From Streptomyces sp. T12 (GTDB lineage Bacteria; Actinomycetota; Actinomycetes; Streptomycetales; Streptomycetaceae): DNA of 64,000 nt. The stretch spans positions 7,068,001-7,132,000 of the forward strand of contig NZ_CP117866.1 in assembly GCF_028736035.1 (NCBI RefSeq), written 5' to 3'. Position 1 is the first letter of the stretch. Each line of letters opens with the position of its first letter. The translations under genes were made by a program, and so were the position numbers. The notes beneath the pieces are model-generated. The model ran no database searches. It was given only the letters and a program-made list of their open reading frames with translations, and was not told the origin of the DNA. Shown here piece after piece: positions 33,166 to 42,297 of this stretch.

Positions 33166-34536
33166 TCACGCCTCCGCCGCCGACTCCTCCTCGTCCGTCA
33201 GATCCTCCGGGACGAACCCCGGCAGCCACTCCTCCAGTTCCTGGCGCAGTCGTACCGTCGCGCCCAGCTGGCACAGCACCCCGATGGTGCTCAACGTCAC
33301 CCGGTGGATGAGGAGGTACGCCGGGGGCAGATTGAGCCGTTTGCCCAGTTGGTAGGCCGGGGAGCGGGGGTCGGCGACGCGGGCGGCCTGGCTGCGCATC
33401 CAGCCGCGGGTGAAGGTGAACTCGTCGACCTGCGCCGGTTCGATGATCGGCAGGAGGTAGTCGAGGACGGCGTCGGGGTCCAGGTCTATTGATTCCTTGA
33501 CGAAGCCCTCGGTGCAGAGGAGTTCGTAGACGGCTTCCGCCTCGCCGTCCAGGGTCATGCGCAGGGAGTCGCCGATGGGGGTCGGCAGTCCGCCGGAAAG
33601 GCGGTCGACCGTGCCGAAGTCCAGGACGCCGAGCCGCCAGTCGTCCTCGCCGTCCGGGCCGCCCGGCAGGAGGCGGAAGTTGCCCGGGTGCGGGTCGGCG
33701 TGCAGGAGGCCGGTGCGGGCCGGGCCGGAGAAGAGGAAGCGGGCCAGCAGCTGGCCGGCGCGGTCGCGCTGCTCCTGGGTGCCGTCCGAGATCACCTCCG
33801 AGAGCGGGACGCCGTCGATCCACTCCGTGATCAGGACCTGCTCGCTCTGGTGGACCACCGCCGGCACGACGACGTCCGGATCGTCGGCGAACTCCTCCGC
33901 GTGCGCCTGCTGGGCCTGGGCCTCCAGGCCGTAGTCCAGCTCCTCGGAGACCCGGTCCTTGAGTTCCGCGATCAGTGGCTTGATGTCCATGCCGGGAATC
34001 AGCGGACCCAACAGTCGGGCAAACCGGCTCAGTTGGTTCAGGTCGGACAGCAGGGCCTCGCCGGCACCCGGGTACTGCACCTTGACCGCCACCTCACGGC
34101 CGTCGTGCCACACACCCCGGTGTACCTGACCGATCGAGGCCGCCGCGGCGGGCTTGTCCTCGAACTCCAGGAACAGGTCGTGCCAGTCCTCGCCGAGCCG
34201 GTCCGCCAGCACCGTGTGCACGGTGCGCGTCGGCATCGGAGGTGCCGCCTCCTGCAGCTTCGTGAGCGCCGCGCGGTAGGGGCCGGCGATCTCCTCGGGC
34301 AGGGCGGACTCGAAGACGGACAGGGCCTGGCCGAACTTCATCGCGCCGCCCTTGAGCTCGCCGAGCACCTTGAACATCTGCTCGGCGGTGCGCTGCTGCA
34401 GCTCGCGACCGACGATCTCCGCGGACTCGCCGACGATCCGCTTGCCGAGTCCCCAGGTCGCCCGCCCGGCGAAGCCGAGCGGGAGCGCGGCGAGCTTGGC
34501 GGTACGGGTGACCGCCTTGCGGGGAAGATCAGACAT
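33166..34536 (-). CDS. ABC1/UbiB-family atypical kinase
   Basis: A 456-residue protein of the AarF/UbiB/ABC1 family. The signature KxGQ motif is present as KFGQALSVFE (about 66-75), the A-rich nucleotide loop region as KPAAAASIGQVHRGV (about 125-140), EELDYGLEAQAQ and the catalytic segment LLHADPHPGNF (about 285-295) with LDFGTVDRL. These are all key residues of active UbiB-type enzymes, which support isoprenoid-quinone synthesis or lipid handling at the membrane. The ATG at 34536 overlaps the upstream ThiF-like gene by 8 nt, so they form one transcription unit. No transmembrane tail is visible. Confidence 0.9.
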   Translation of the reverse strand: MSDLPRKAVTRTAKLAALPLGFAGRATWGLGKRIVGESAEIVGRELQQRTAEQMFKVLGELKGGAMKFGQALSVFESALPEEIAGPYRAALTKLQEAAPPMPTRTVHTVLADRLGEDWHDLFLEFEDKPAAAASIGQVHRGVWHDGREVAVKVQYPGAGEALLSDLNQLSRFARLLGPLIPGMDIKPLIAELKDRVSEELDYGLEAQAQQAHAEEFADDPDVVVPAVVHQSEQVLITEWIDGVPLSEVISDGTQEQRDRAGQLLARFLFSGPARTGLLHADPHPGNFRLLPGGPDGEDDWRLGVLDFGTVDRLSGGLPTPIGDSLRMTLDGEAEAVYELLCTEGFVKESIDLDPDAVLDYLLPIIEPAQVDEFTFTRGWMRSQAARVADPRSPAYQLGKRLNLPPAYLLIHRVTLSTIGVLCQLGATVRLRQELEEWLPGFVPEDLTDEEESAAEA

Positions 34537-35839
34537 GCGCCCTCCAGGTCCCAGCCAGCCGCTCCGCGTCTGCCTTACGGCGCAACTCTTTCGACGGCCG
34601 TTGCTCCGCCATTGTCTCGTGTGAACCCTCCTCCTCGGAGGGGTGTTCTCCCTCACCTTTCCGCGTGGCGCCGCACGGGCATGCGGGATGTGCCCATACC
34701 GGCCGGGCGTGCCAGCTCAGACCGGGTAGGGACACCTCCCAGCGTGCACCAGCGCTCGACGGAATCCGGCCGTCCAGGAAGGCCAGGGCGTGCGCGGCCG
34801 CCAGCCCGGCGACCGTGGTGGCCAGCGCCAGGTCGCAGGGTCGCACCTCGCGGGTCCTTCCCGAGCCCGAGCGCCACTGCGCGACCAGGCGGGGCCAGGC
34901 CGGGTCCCGATCGGTGCGCCCCTCGTTCAGGCAGCCCGCGCAGCCGGTCTCGCCGGGCAGGACGAGCGGGCCGACGACTCCGGTTCCCTCCACGACGCCG
35001 GCGTACAGATGGGGCGTACCGGAAGCGATGAGGGGTTCGGCGGCGGACGGGGAGGGCGCGTGCACGGCGACGTCGTCCCGTGGGGCGATGATCACCAGGG
35101 AGTGGCCCGCGCCGTCCTCCCCGGGAGGTGCCTTGGGGCCGCGGCGCGGTGGGCAGTCCGGTGCGGAGCGGCGGGCGGCTCGTCGCGCGGCTTCGTCCCG
35201 GCGGTCGCCGACCGCCTCCGCGGGCAGCCCGCCCGGCGCCACGTCCCACGGCTCGACCCGGCCGACGTCGCGCACGTCGACCTCGCCGACCCCCGCGCCC
35301 GACAGCAGTGAGGCCACCACCGCACCCACCCGGCCGGCCCCCCTCACCTGCACGCGCAGTGAGCGGCGGGCGGCCAGGCGGTCGATCGCCTCGCCCGGCT
35401 CGGACGTGGTCAGGGACAGAGAGGCCAGATCGGGGCGCAGCCGGTCCAGGACCTCCTTCTTGCGGCGCAGGGCGTCGGCGGCCGGGCCGCCTCCCTTCGC
35501 GTCGTCGAGCAGCCCGGCCCGCGCCAGTCGCCGTACCAGCCCCTCGACATGACCGTCCGGCAGATCCATGCGGCGGCCCTCTTCGCGCAGCAGCTCCAGT
35601 CCGCGGGTGCCGTTGAGCAGGTCGAGGAAGCTGCCCGTGGCCGTGTCCATCGGGCCCAGCGTCAGCGCGTGCGCCGGAGTCATCCCGAACTGCGCGGTAT
35701 TGAGATCCCGCCAGCCACGCCTGAGTGCGGGCTTCACCACGGGAGCCAGCGGAACCGTCGTATCCGCCGGACCTGCCGGACCTGCTGAACTTGCCAGAAC
35801 TGCTGAACCTGCCGAAACCGTCGAATCCGTCGCTTGCAT
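34529..35839 (-). CDS. ThiF-like adenylyltransferase-family protein (RiPP cyclodehydratase partner type)
   Basis: A 436-residue protein starting MQATDSTVSAGS; the ATG at 35839 is chosen because the frame upstream is not coding-like. The first 65 residues are low complexity. Residues 70-165 (RGWRDLNTAQFG, LLNGTRGLELLREEG) match the N-terminal region of actinobacterial ThiF/TOMM 'leader peptide-binding' proteins. From about 185 a ThiF-like fold follows with a degenerate nucleotide loop VRGAGRVGAVVASLL, then CAGC and HPACPCG as zinc ligands. The usual catalytic arginine/aspartate motifs of E1 enzymes are not evident, so it may bind peptides rather than adenylate them. It overlaps the ABC1 kinase gene. 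No precursor peptide is obvious nearby. Confidence 0.7.
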   Translation of the reverse strand: MQATDSTVSAGSAVLASSAGPAGPADTTVPLAPVVKPALRRGWRDLNTAQFGMTPAHALTLGPMDTATGSFLDLLNGTRGLELLREEGRRMDLPDGHVEGLVRRLARAGLLDDAKGGGPAADALRRKKEVLDRLRPDLASLSLTTSEPGEAIDRLAARRSLRVQVRGAGRVGAVVASLLSGAGVGEVDVRDVGRVEPWDVAPGGLPAEAVGDRRDEAARRAARRSAPDCPPRRGPKAPPGEDGAGHSLVIIAPRDDVAVHAPSPSAAEPLIASGTPHLYAGVVEGTGVVGPLVLPGETGCAGCLNEGRTDRDPAWPRLVAQWRSGSGRTREVRPCDLALATTVAGLAAAHALAFLDGRIPSSAGARWEVSLPGLSWHARPVWAHPACPCGATRKGEGEHPSEEEGSHETMAEQRPSKELRRKADAERLAGTWRAHV

Positions 35840-36060
35840 GAACTGGCCCCCGTAGCCGTCGTGGAACGTCCCCGTGTGCCGGTGGAGCTCGGTCGTAGCT
35901 CCGCCGGTGACTGCCAGCATGCCCCGACGCGGCGCCCGGTGCCGAAAGTTGTCCACAGGCGGTGGATATTCGTCGTACAAATCAAACGCATGGTGGGGGA
36001 TCGGCATCGAACCGTCCCGGAGTCGGGACTTCCCCCATGTGCAGCGGGTAACGTCGGGGC

Positions 36061-36657
36061 GTGTCCGCCGACCCACTGCACCGCGCCGGAACGCCACAGC
36101 GCAGTACGACGAGCCCGCCGACGAGCGGCTCGGGGGCGAGCGCGATCGAGGTCCGCAGGAGCGCCCGGCGCCGCCGGACGGTCTCGGCGTACCGCGAGGG
36201 CGATCGCACCGTCGTGCTCATCCCCGCCCGGATGTCCGAGGCCGAGGAGCAGCGCTGGGTCAACGTCATGCTCGACAAGCTGGCCGCCCAGGAGAGCAAG
36301 CAGGTCCTCGGAGACGCCGAACTGGCAGAGCGCGCCGAGCAGCTGTCGGCCCAGTACTTCGACGGCCGTGCCCGGCCCAGCTCGGTGCGCTGGGTCACCA
36401 ATCAGAACACACGCTGGGGCTCGTGCACCCCGGCCGAGGGCAGCATCCGTCTTTCGCATCGCCTGCAGGGCATGCCCGAGTACGTCGTCGACTACGTCCT
36501 CCTGCACGAGCTCGCGCATCTTCTGGTGCCCGGACATGGGCCCCGCTTCTGGCGGCTACTGGAGGGCTATCCCCGCACCGAGCGGGCGAAGGGTTACCTG
36601 GAAGGGGTGGTTGCCGCCGAGCGCTTGCCCCATGTGCCCGGCGTGCGCGGCGAGTAA
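36061..36657 (+). CDS. YgjP-like zinc metallopeptidase (M48/DUF45)
   Basis: A 198-residue protein with the zinc motif LLHELAHLLVPGHGPRFW (about residues 145-162), in which HExxH and the third His fit the YgjP/WLM-type family. NQNTRWGSCTP (about 118-128) is the conserved segment ahead of it. The N-terminal 35 residues are Ser/Thr/Pro-rich and likely disordered. The GTG at 36061 has no ribosome site, but a TAACGT -10 box (36049-36054) ends 6 nt before it, indicating a leaderless mRNA. It is divergent from the ThiF-like gene. Cytosolic; substrate unknown. Confidence 0.85.
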   Translation: MSADPLHRAGTPQRSTTSPPTSGSGASAIEVRRSARRRRTVSAYREGDRTVVLIPARMSEAEEQRWVNVMLDKLAAQESKQVLGDAELAERAEQLSAQYFDGRARPSSVRWVTNQNTRWGSCTPAEGSIRLSHRLQGMPEYVVDYVLLHELAHLLVPGHGPRFWRLLEGYPRTERAKGYLEGVVAAERLPHVPGVRGE

Positions 36658-36812
36658 CCGCTCCCTGAGGCGGACGCCCCCTGGAGGCAGTGCTTCCGAT
36701 ACGTCTGGGCGGGGGTTGTGTACCGGGTCTGTACCGGCTTCGTCCGATGTCGGAGTTAGCCGTTAGCCTGGCGCGACGCACTCACATTCGGGATGGGGGA
36801 CGGTCGTTACGC

Positions 36813-38585
36813 ATGGCCAGGGAATTCCAACGCGGCCACAAGGCCAAGATCAGTGACCTCACCGCGGGCACGGATCTGTACGTAGGTGTACAGATCTCCG
36901 CCCCAGGGCTGAACTTCGACATCAGCTGCTTCGGTCTCGACGCCGACGAACGGCTCTCGGACGACCGCTACTTCGTTTTCTTCAACCAGCCGAAGTCCCC
37001 CGAGGAGTCCATCCAGCTCCTCGGCACCCAGGCCGGCGACACGGAGTCCTTCCGCATCACGCTCGACAAGATCCCCCCGCAGATCCAGAAGCTGTCCTTC
37101 ACGGCGACGATCGACGGCGCCGGACAGATGTCGCAGATCGCTCCCGGATACATCCGGATCGTCGCCGGCGGCGAGGAAGTGGCCCGCTACTCCTTCAACG
37201 GCTCCGAGTTCTCCACCGAACGCGCCGTGATGCTGGGCGACTTCTACCTCAAGGACGTCTGGCGGTTCGCGGCCGTCGGGCAGGGCTTCGACGGTGGTCT
37301 CGAGGCGCTGCTGAGGAACTTCGGCGGCGAGGTCGCCGAGGAGGAGACGCCCGCCGCCCCGCCGCAGCCCCAGCAGACCCAGACAGGTGCGGCTCCTGGC
37401 TTCGCACCTCCCGCCCAGGGCACCGCGCCGCCCACATTCGGCGCCCCGGCCGCCGCGGCACCGGCGCCCGCGCCTGCTCCCACACCTGCTCCGGCCCCCA
37501 CTCCGCAGCCCGCCGCGCAGGGCTTCGCGCCCCCGCCCGGGTCCACCCCGCCGCCCCCGGCCCCCGCGCCGTCGGTGCACGCCCAGCCCACCATCGTCGC
37601 GCCCATGACGCCGCCCGGCGGCACGCCGCCGCCTCCGGCCCCGGCGCCCGCGCCATACGGGCAGCCGGCTCCGCAGCAGCCGTACGGCCAGCCCGGGCAG
37701 CAGGCCCCGTACGGCCAGGCTCCTGCTCCGACCGCCCCGCCGCCCCCCGGCTACGCCCAGCCCCAGGCCCCGCAGGCACCGCCTCCGCCGCCCGGTTACG
37801 GCCAGCCGACCCCGCCTCCGGGCTACGGCCAGCAGGCCCCCTACGGGCAGGTCCCGGGCCAGCAGGCGCCCTACGGAGCCCCGCAGGGCGCACCCCAAGG
37901 TGTTCCTCAAGGCGCACCTCAGGGCGCCGGCGTGGCCGCGGCGCTCCAGCAGTTCAAGGAGACGCCCACCGGCCAGCGCTGGACGCAGCAGAACAAGAAG
38001 CTGGTCCGTGTCGACCTCGGCATCGGTGGCCACCCCGTGCTGGCCCGGCAGGGCAGCATGGTGCTCTACCAGGGCAAGGTCGACTTCAGCTACAAGGGCG
38101 CCGGGTTCGCCGGCCGGATCGTGGGCAACGCGACCGGTCAGGAGATGCAGCTGATGCGCTGTACCGGCCAGGGCCAGGTGTTCCTCGCCGAGAACTCCAC
38201 GATGCTGCACCCCATCGAGCTCCAGGGCGACGGCATCTGTGTCTCCGCGGAGAACGTCCTCGCCTTCGACGAGAGCCTCCAGTACGAGGTCCGCCGCATC
38301 GAGGGCCACGGCATCCCCGGCGGCGCGCTGTTCACGATGCAGTTCACGGGCACCGGCACGATCGTCGTCAAGACACACGGCACGCCCGTGGTGCTGCCGG
38401 TCACGCCCACGACGTTCGCCGACGCCAACGCCGTGGTCGCCTGGTCGTCCGCCGCCCAGGTAGTCGTCTCCAGCCAGGTGCGGATGCGCCGCAACGCCTA
38501 CCCCGGCGACACCGGGGAGAGCGTCAACCTCCAGTTCCGCGCCGCGCCCGGCAACTTCATCGTCGTCCAGCCGTACGAGATCTGA
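36813..38585 (+). CDS. TerD-AIM24 fusion protein with proline-rich linker
   Basis: A 590-residue protein in three parts. Residues 1-175 are a TerD domain of the tellurite/stress family, with ISDLTAGTDLYVGVQISAPG and the calcium-type acidic loop FGLDADERLSDDRYFVFFNQ. Residues 178-380 are a disordered linker of Pro/Ala/Gln/Gly with repeated PYGQ and GAPQG units. Residues 385-590 are an AIM24 (DUF124) beta-domain, starting TGQRWTQQNKKLVRVDL. The ATG at 36813 follows gggga. Two single-domain AIM24 genes follow with 11 and 17 nt gaps, indicating one operon. A membrane-associated stress scaffold is plausible; function is not known. Confidence 0.88.
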   Translation: MAREFQRGHKAKISDLTAGTDLYVGVQISAPGLNFDISCFGLDADERLSDDRYFVFFNQPKSPEESIQLLGTQAGDTESFRITLDKIPPQIQKLSFTATIDGAGQMSQIAPGYIRIVAGGEEVARYSFNGSEFSTERAVMLGDFYLKDVWRFAAVGQGFDGGLEALLRNFGGEVAEEETPAAPPQPQQTQTGAAPGFAPPAQGTAPPTFGAPAAAAPAPAPAPTPAPAPTPQPAAQGFAPPPGSTPPPPAPAPSVHAQPTIVAPMTPPGGTPPPPAPAPAPYGQPAPQQPYGQPGQQAPYGQAPAPTAPPPPGYAQPQAPQAPPPPPGYGQPTPPPGYGQQAPYGQVPGQQAPYGAPQGAPQGVPQGAPQGAGVAAALQQFKETPTGQRWTQQNKKLVRVDLGIGGHPVLARQGSMVLYQGKVDFSYKGAGFAGRIVGNATGQEMQLMRCTGQGQVFLAENSTMLHPIELQGDGICVSAENVLAFDESLQYEVRRIEGHGIPGGALFTMQFTGTGTIVVKTHGTPVVLPVTPTTFADANAVVAWSSAAQVVVSSQVRMRRNAYPGDTGESVNLQFRAAPGNFIVVQPYEI

Positions 38586-38596
38586 GGGAGTCCGTC

Positions 38597-39277
38597 ATGA
38601 ACCAGCCGCTTGCGGGCTTCGCTCCCGCACCCGTCTCGGCCCGCATGGAGAACCACGGCAACCACATGCTGAAGGTCGCCATGCAGACCGGGAACGACCT
38701 CTTCGCGCGCGTGGGGTCGATGGTCGCCTACGAAGGCTTCGTCCAGTACGAGCCCAACCCGCCGGCCGTGCGCCAGATCGCCAAGGACTGGATGACCGGC
38801 GAGGGCGCGCCCCTGATGAAGTGCACCGGCGACGGACTGCTCTACCTCGCCGACTACGGCGCCAACGTCGTCGTCATCAACCTCAACGGCGACGGCATCT
38901 CCGTCAACGCCACCAACCTGCTCGCCTTCGACGCGCATCTGACGTGGGGCGTCGAGCGGGTGAAGGGCCTGGCGAAGTTCGCCGGACAGGGCCTGTGGAA
39001 CACCAAGATCTCCGGGCAGGGCTGGGTCGCGCTGACCTCCCGGGGCAAGCCGATCGTCGTCGACTGCGGCGGCGGCGAGGACGAGACGTACGTCGACCCC
39101 GACGCGCTCGTCGCCTGGTCCCCGAACCTCAAGGTGAAGGGCAAGCGCAGCTTCAAGGCGCAGTCGCTCATCGGCCGGGGCAGCGGTGAGGCCTACCAGA
39201 TGGCCTTCTCGGGCCAGGGCATCGTCGTAGTCCAGCCCAGCGAGGACAGCACCGACCGTCTCCGGGTCCGGGGCTGA
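38597..39277 (+). CDS. AIM24 family protein, copy 1
   Basis: A 226-residue AIM24/DUF124 protein: HMLKVAMQTGNDLFARVGSMVAYEG, LMKCTGDGLLYLADYGANV and the C-terminal SGQGIVVVQPSED match the AIM24 part of the upstream fusion. Conserved Gly-rich turns suggest the same double-psi beta fold. In yeast the relative Aim24 is mitochondrial and needed for inner-membrane structure; a bacterial role is unproven. The ATG has a gagggag site 6 nt upstream, and spacing to both neighbours is under 20 nt. Confidence 0.88.
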   Translation: MNQPLAGFAPAPVSARMENHGNHMLKVAMQTGNDLFARVGSMVAYEGFVQYEPNPPAVRQIAKDWMTGEGAPLMKCTGDGLLYLADYGANVVVINLNGDGISVNATNLLAFDAHLTWGVERVKGLAKFAGQGLWNTKISGQGWVALTSRGKPIVVDCGGGEDETYVDPDALVAWSPNLKVKGKRSFKAQSLIGRGSGEAYQMAFSGQGIVVVQPSEDSTDRLRVRG

Positions 39278-39294
39278 GGGGGAGCCAGAACGTC

Positions 39295-40050
39295 ATGCAG
39301 AGTCCGCTTTTCGCCTACAACGACCAGCAGACCCAGGACCGCTGGAGCCTGCAGAACAAGCAGATGCTCCGCGTCACCCTGGAGGGCCACGACGACATCC
39401 TCGCCCGCAAGGGCACGATGGTCGCCTACCAGGGCCTGATGGAGTTCGACGCCGAGTACCAGAGCAACCAGCAGGGACGCGCGCGTGCGCACACCGGCGA
39501 GGGTCTCGACCTCATGCGCTGCCACGGGCAGGGCACGGTCTACCTCGCCAACCTCAAGCAGCACGTCCACGTGGTGGAGGTGGAGCAGGACGGGCTGACC
39601 GTCGACAGCAGCTATGTGCTGGCGATGGACTCCTCGCTGCACCACGACGTCATCGCCGTGGACAGCCTCTACGGCATCTCCGGCTCCGGGAAGTACCAGC
39701 TCAACATCACCGGCCGTGGCAAGGTCGCCCTGATGACCTCGGGCATGCCGCTGATGATGCAGGTGACGCCCGACAAGTACGTCAACTGCGACGCCGACGC
39801 GATCGTCGCCTGGTCGACGAGCCTGCGCGTCCAGATGCAGGCCCAGACGCACTCCTCCGGAGTGTGGCGGCGCCGCGGCAACACCGGTGAGGGCTGGGAG
39901 CTCAGCTTCATGGGCAGCGGTTACGCGATCGTCCAGCCCAGCGAGCTGCTGCCGCCGCAGAACGCCCAGATCGGCTCGGGCCTCGCCGCGCAGTACGGCA
40001 TGGGCCAGCAGGGGGCCCGGGGGCAGAACCAGGGCAACGTCTGGAGCTGA
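39295..40050 (+). CDS. AIM24 family protein, copy 2
   Basis: A 251-residue AIM24 protein, third in the operon. Shared motifs are WSLQNKQMLRVTLEGHDDILARKG, LMRCHGQGTVYLANLKQHV, YGISGSGKYQLNITGRGKV and the C-terminal GSGYAIVQPSELLPPQ. A Gly/Gln-rich tail (AAQYGMGQQGARGQNQG) follows. The start ATG is preceded by gggggag. Copies 1 and 2 differ widely outside the core, so the duplication is old. The three proteins may form a hetero-oligomer. Confidence 0.88.
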   Translation: MQSPLFAYNDQQTQDRWSLQNKQMLRVTLEGHDDILARKGTMVAYQGLMEFDAEYQSNQQGRARAHTGEGLDLMRCHGQGTVYLANLKQHVHVVEVEQDGLTVDSSYVLAMDSSLHHDVIAVDSLYGISGSGKYQLNITGRGKVALMTSGMPLMMQVTPDKYVNCDADAIVAWSTSLRVQMQAQTHSSGVWRRRGNTGEGWELSFMGSGYAIVQPSELLPPQNAQIGSGLAAQYGMGQQGARGQNQGNVWS

Positions 40051-40129
40051 TCGCTCCGCGGGTCGGGCAGTAAGCCGACTGCGGGCGGTAAGGGGCGACC
40101 GCCTATGGCGGCCGCCCCTTACACATGCC

Positions 40130-40657
40130 TCAGGCCGCGAGCCTCGCCCGCGTCGCCTCCAGCAGCCGTACGACCGACTCGTCGGCCACCTCCGGCACCT
40201 CGTCGTAAGCGAACCAGCGCACGTCCAGCGACTCGTCGCTGATCGCATGCTCGGCGTCCTGCGGCGCCAGGACCGCGTACTGGACGTCGAAGTGGCAGTG
40301 GCACGGCGGCGGGATCGGATGCCTGTCGAGGCGCACCGGGCCGCCCGGCAGCAGCGTCAGGCCCGCGACGCCCGACTCCTCCGTGGCCTCGCGCAGAGCC
40401 GCCGCATCGAGGGAGGCATCCGTCGGCTCGCAGTGGCCGCCCATCTGCAGCCACATGCGCAGCTTCTTGTGCAGAGTGAGCAGCACGCGCCCGCGCGCGG
40501 GGTCGATGACCAGGGCGCTGGCCGTGATGTGCCCGTCCCCGCAGGCCTTCCACATGCCGTCCGGGTGGGTCTCCAGATGCTCCAGGTAGGCCTGGCGCAA
40601 CTCTTCCTGGTCCTCGTACCCCTTGAGTACGAGGACCGCGTCGTCGTACAGGCTCAC
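40130..40657 (-). CDS. Nudix hydrolase
   Basis: A 175-residue Nudix protein. The box is present as GGHCEPTDASLDAAALREATEE (first Gly at about residue 73), with the REATEE core intact for metal binding. The GTG at 40657 overlaps the stop of the upstream protease gene (GTGA), so translation is coupled. Upstream residues HITASALVIDPARGRVLLTLHKK are typical of the family. Substrate cannot be told from sequence; nucleotide sugars or damaged nucleotides are common. It converges with the AIM24 operon. Confidence 0.88.
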   Translation of the reverse strand: MSLYDDAVLVLKGYEDQEELRQAYLEHLETHPDGMWKACGDGHITASALVIDPARGRVLLTLHKKLRMWLQMGGHCEPTDASLDAAALREATEESGVAGLTLLPGGPVRLDRHPIPPPCHCHFDVQYAVLAPQDAEHAISDESLDVRWFAYDEVPEVADESVVRLLEATRARLAA

Positions 40658-42105
40658 TCGGCGCCGTCGCCCTTGTCGTCGTCCTTGGACTCGTCGTCCT
40701 TCTTCAGGTCCGGCTTCCCCGTGGAGCCGCCCGCCGCCTCGCCGAGCATCTTGTCCAGCTCGGAGAAGTCGATCTGCTCGCGGTGCACGAAGCCGTCCGG
40801 GTCGTCCAGGTCGGTGGCCGTCGGCAGCATGTCCGGGTGGGCCCACAGCGCGTCCCGGCCGTCTACACCGCGCGCGTCCGTCAGCGAGGCCCACAGACGC
40901 GAGGCGTCGCGCAGGCGGCGCGGGCGCAGCTCCAGGCCGATCAGCGTGGCGAACGTCTGCTCCGCCGGGCCGCCCGAGGCGCGGCGGCGGCGCAGCGTCT
41001 CGCGCAGGGCGTCCGCGGACGACAGGCGCGGCTTGGCGGCGGCGTGCACCACCGCGTCCACCCAGCCCTCGACGAGCGCCAGAGCCGTCTCCAGACGGGC
41101 CAGCGCCGCCTTCTGCTCCGGCGTGTCCTCCGGCTGGAACATGCCCTGCTGCAGAGCGTCCTGCAGCTGCTCCGGGTTCTGCGGGTCGAACTGGCCGACC
41201 ACGTCCTCCAGCTTGGCCGTGTCGACCTTGATCCCGCGCGCGTAGCCGTCGACCGCGCCGAACAGGTGCGAGCGCAGCCACGGCACGTGCGCGAACAGGC
41301 GCTGGTGGGCCGCCTCGCGCAGGGCGAGATACAGCCGTACCTCTTCCTTCGGCACGCCCAGGTCCTTGCCGAACGTCTCGATGTTCACCGGCAGCAGCGC
41401 GGCCTTGCCGGCCGGGCCGAGCGGCAGGCCGATGTCGGTGGAGCCGACGACCTCGCCCGCGAGCACGCCGACGGCCTGCCCGATCTGCGTGCCGAACATG
41501 GCGCCGCCCATCGAGCGCATCATGCCGATCAGCGGGCCGGCCATGGCCTGCATCTCCTCCGGCAGGACGTCGCCCATGGCGGTGCCGACACGCTCGGCGA
41601 CCGGGTCGACCAGCTCCTTCCACGCCGGCAGGGTCGCCTCGACCCACTCCGCGCGGGACCACGCCACCGCGGAGCCCGCGCCGGACGGCAGGGACGTCGC
41701 GTCGTCGAGCCACAGGTCGGCCAGACGGACGGCCTCCTCGACCGCGGTGCGCTCGGCGCGGCCGACGCTCGTGTCCTTGGTGCCGTCCGCGGTGCCCTGG
41801 GAGACCGTCTGGCGGGCGATCTGCTTGGCCATGTCCCAGTTCACCGGGCCGCCCTCATAGGAGAGCATCTGTCCCAGTTGCTGGAACGCGGCGCCCAGGT
41901 CTGAGGGGTTCAGCGAACCGAACATGGCAGCGAACGGATTGTCCGCGCCGGGGCCGCCAAAGCCCCCGGCACCGGGCAGCCCGCCGAAACCGAACGGGTT
42001 GGCCGGACCCTGACCACCACCGCTCTGCTGGTCCTTCTTCTTGCCCTCGTCGCCGTCGTCCGGCTCCTCCGGCGGAAGGCCGAATCCGAATGGGGTGTCA
42101 CTCAC
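40654..42105 (-). CDS. DUF2342 zinc-dependent metalloprotease-like protein
   Basis: A 483-residue actinobacterial protein of DUF2342. The GTG at 42105 (MSDTPFGFG) begins a Gly/Pro-rich disordered N-terminus of about 60 residues. The central helical domain carries REAAHQRLFAHVPWL (about residue 255), where the family shows an HExxH-like variant, here EAAHQR, so metal binding needs testing. The C-terminal tail is acidic and lysine-rich (KPDLKKDDESKDDDKG). Family members are annotated as zinc-dependent metalloproteases or coenzyme F420-associated proteins; the true role is unknown. Its stop overlaps the Nudix start. The epimerase gene at 42298 is divergent. Confidence 0.8.
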   Translation of the reverse strand: MSDTPFGFGLPPEEPDDGDEGKKKDQQSGGGQGPANPFGFGGLPGAGGFGGPGADNPFAAMFGSLNPSDLGAAFQQLGQMLSYEGGPVNWDMAKQIARQTVSQGTADGTKDTSVGRAERTAVEEAVRLADLWLDDATSLPSGAGSAVAWSRAEWVEATLPAWKELVDPVAERVGTAMGDVLPEEMQAMAGPLIGMMRSMGGAMFGTQIGQAVGVLAGEVVGSTDIGLPLGPAGKAALLPVNIETFGKDLGVPKEEVRLYLALREAAHQRLFAHVPWLRSHLFGAVDGYARGIKVDTAKLEDVVGQFDPQNPEQLQDALQQGMFQPEDTPEQKAALARLETALALVEGWVDAVVHAAAKPRLSSADALRETLRRRRASGGPAEQTFATLIGLELRPRRLRDASRLWASLTDARGVDGRDALWAHPDMLPTATDLDDPDGFVHREQIDFSELDKMLGEAAGGSTGKPDLKKDDESKDDDKGDGAE

Positions 42106-42297
42106 GGGATTCCTCGGCTGGTAAGGCCGCCGGTTGGCACCGGCGGCGCGGCTGCCCGATAACACCACCCAGCGTAGACACCACGAGCCGATCGGGCCTC
42201 GGTGCTTCGCCGACTCTTGGCCTGCGGCAGGATGGATGCCACCTGGTACGTACGCGTCACTCGCGTTCGTACTGAAGACAACCGCTGGAGACGCCCG

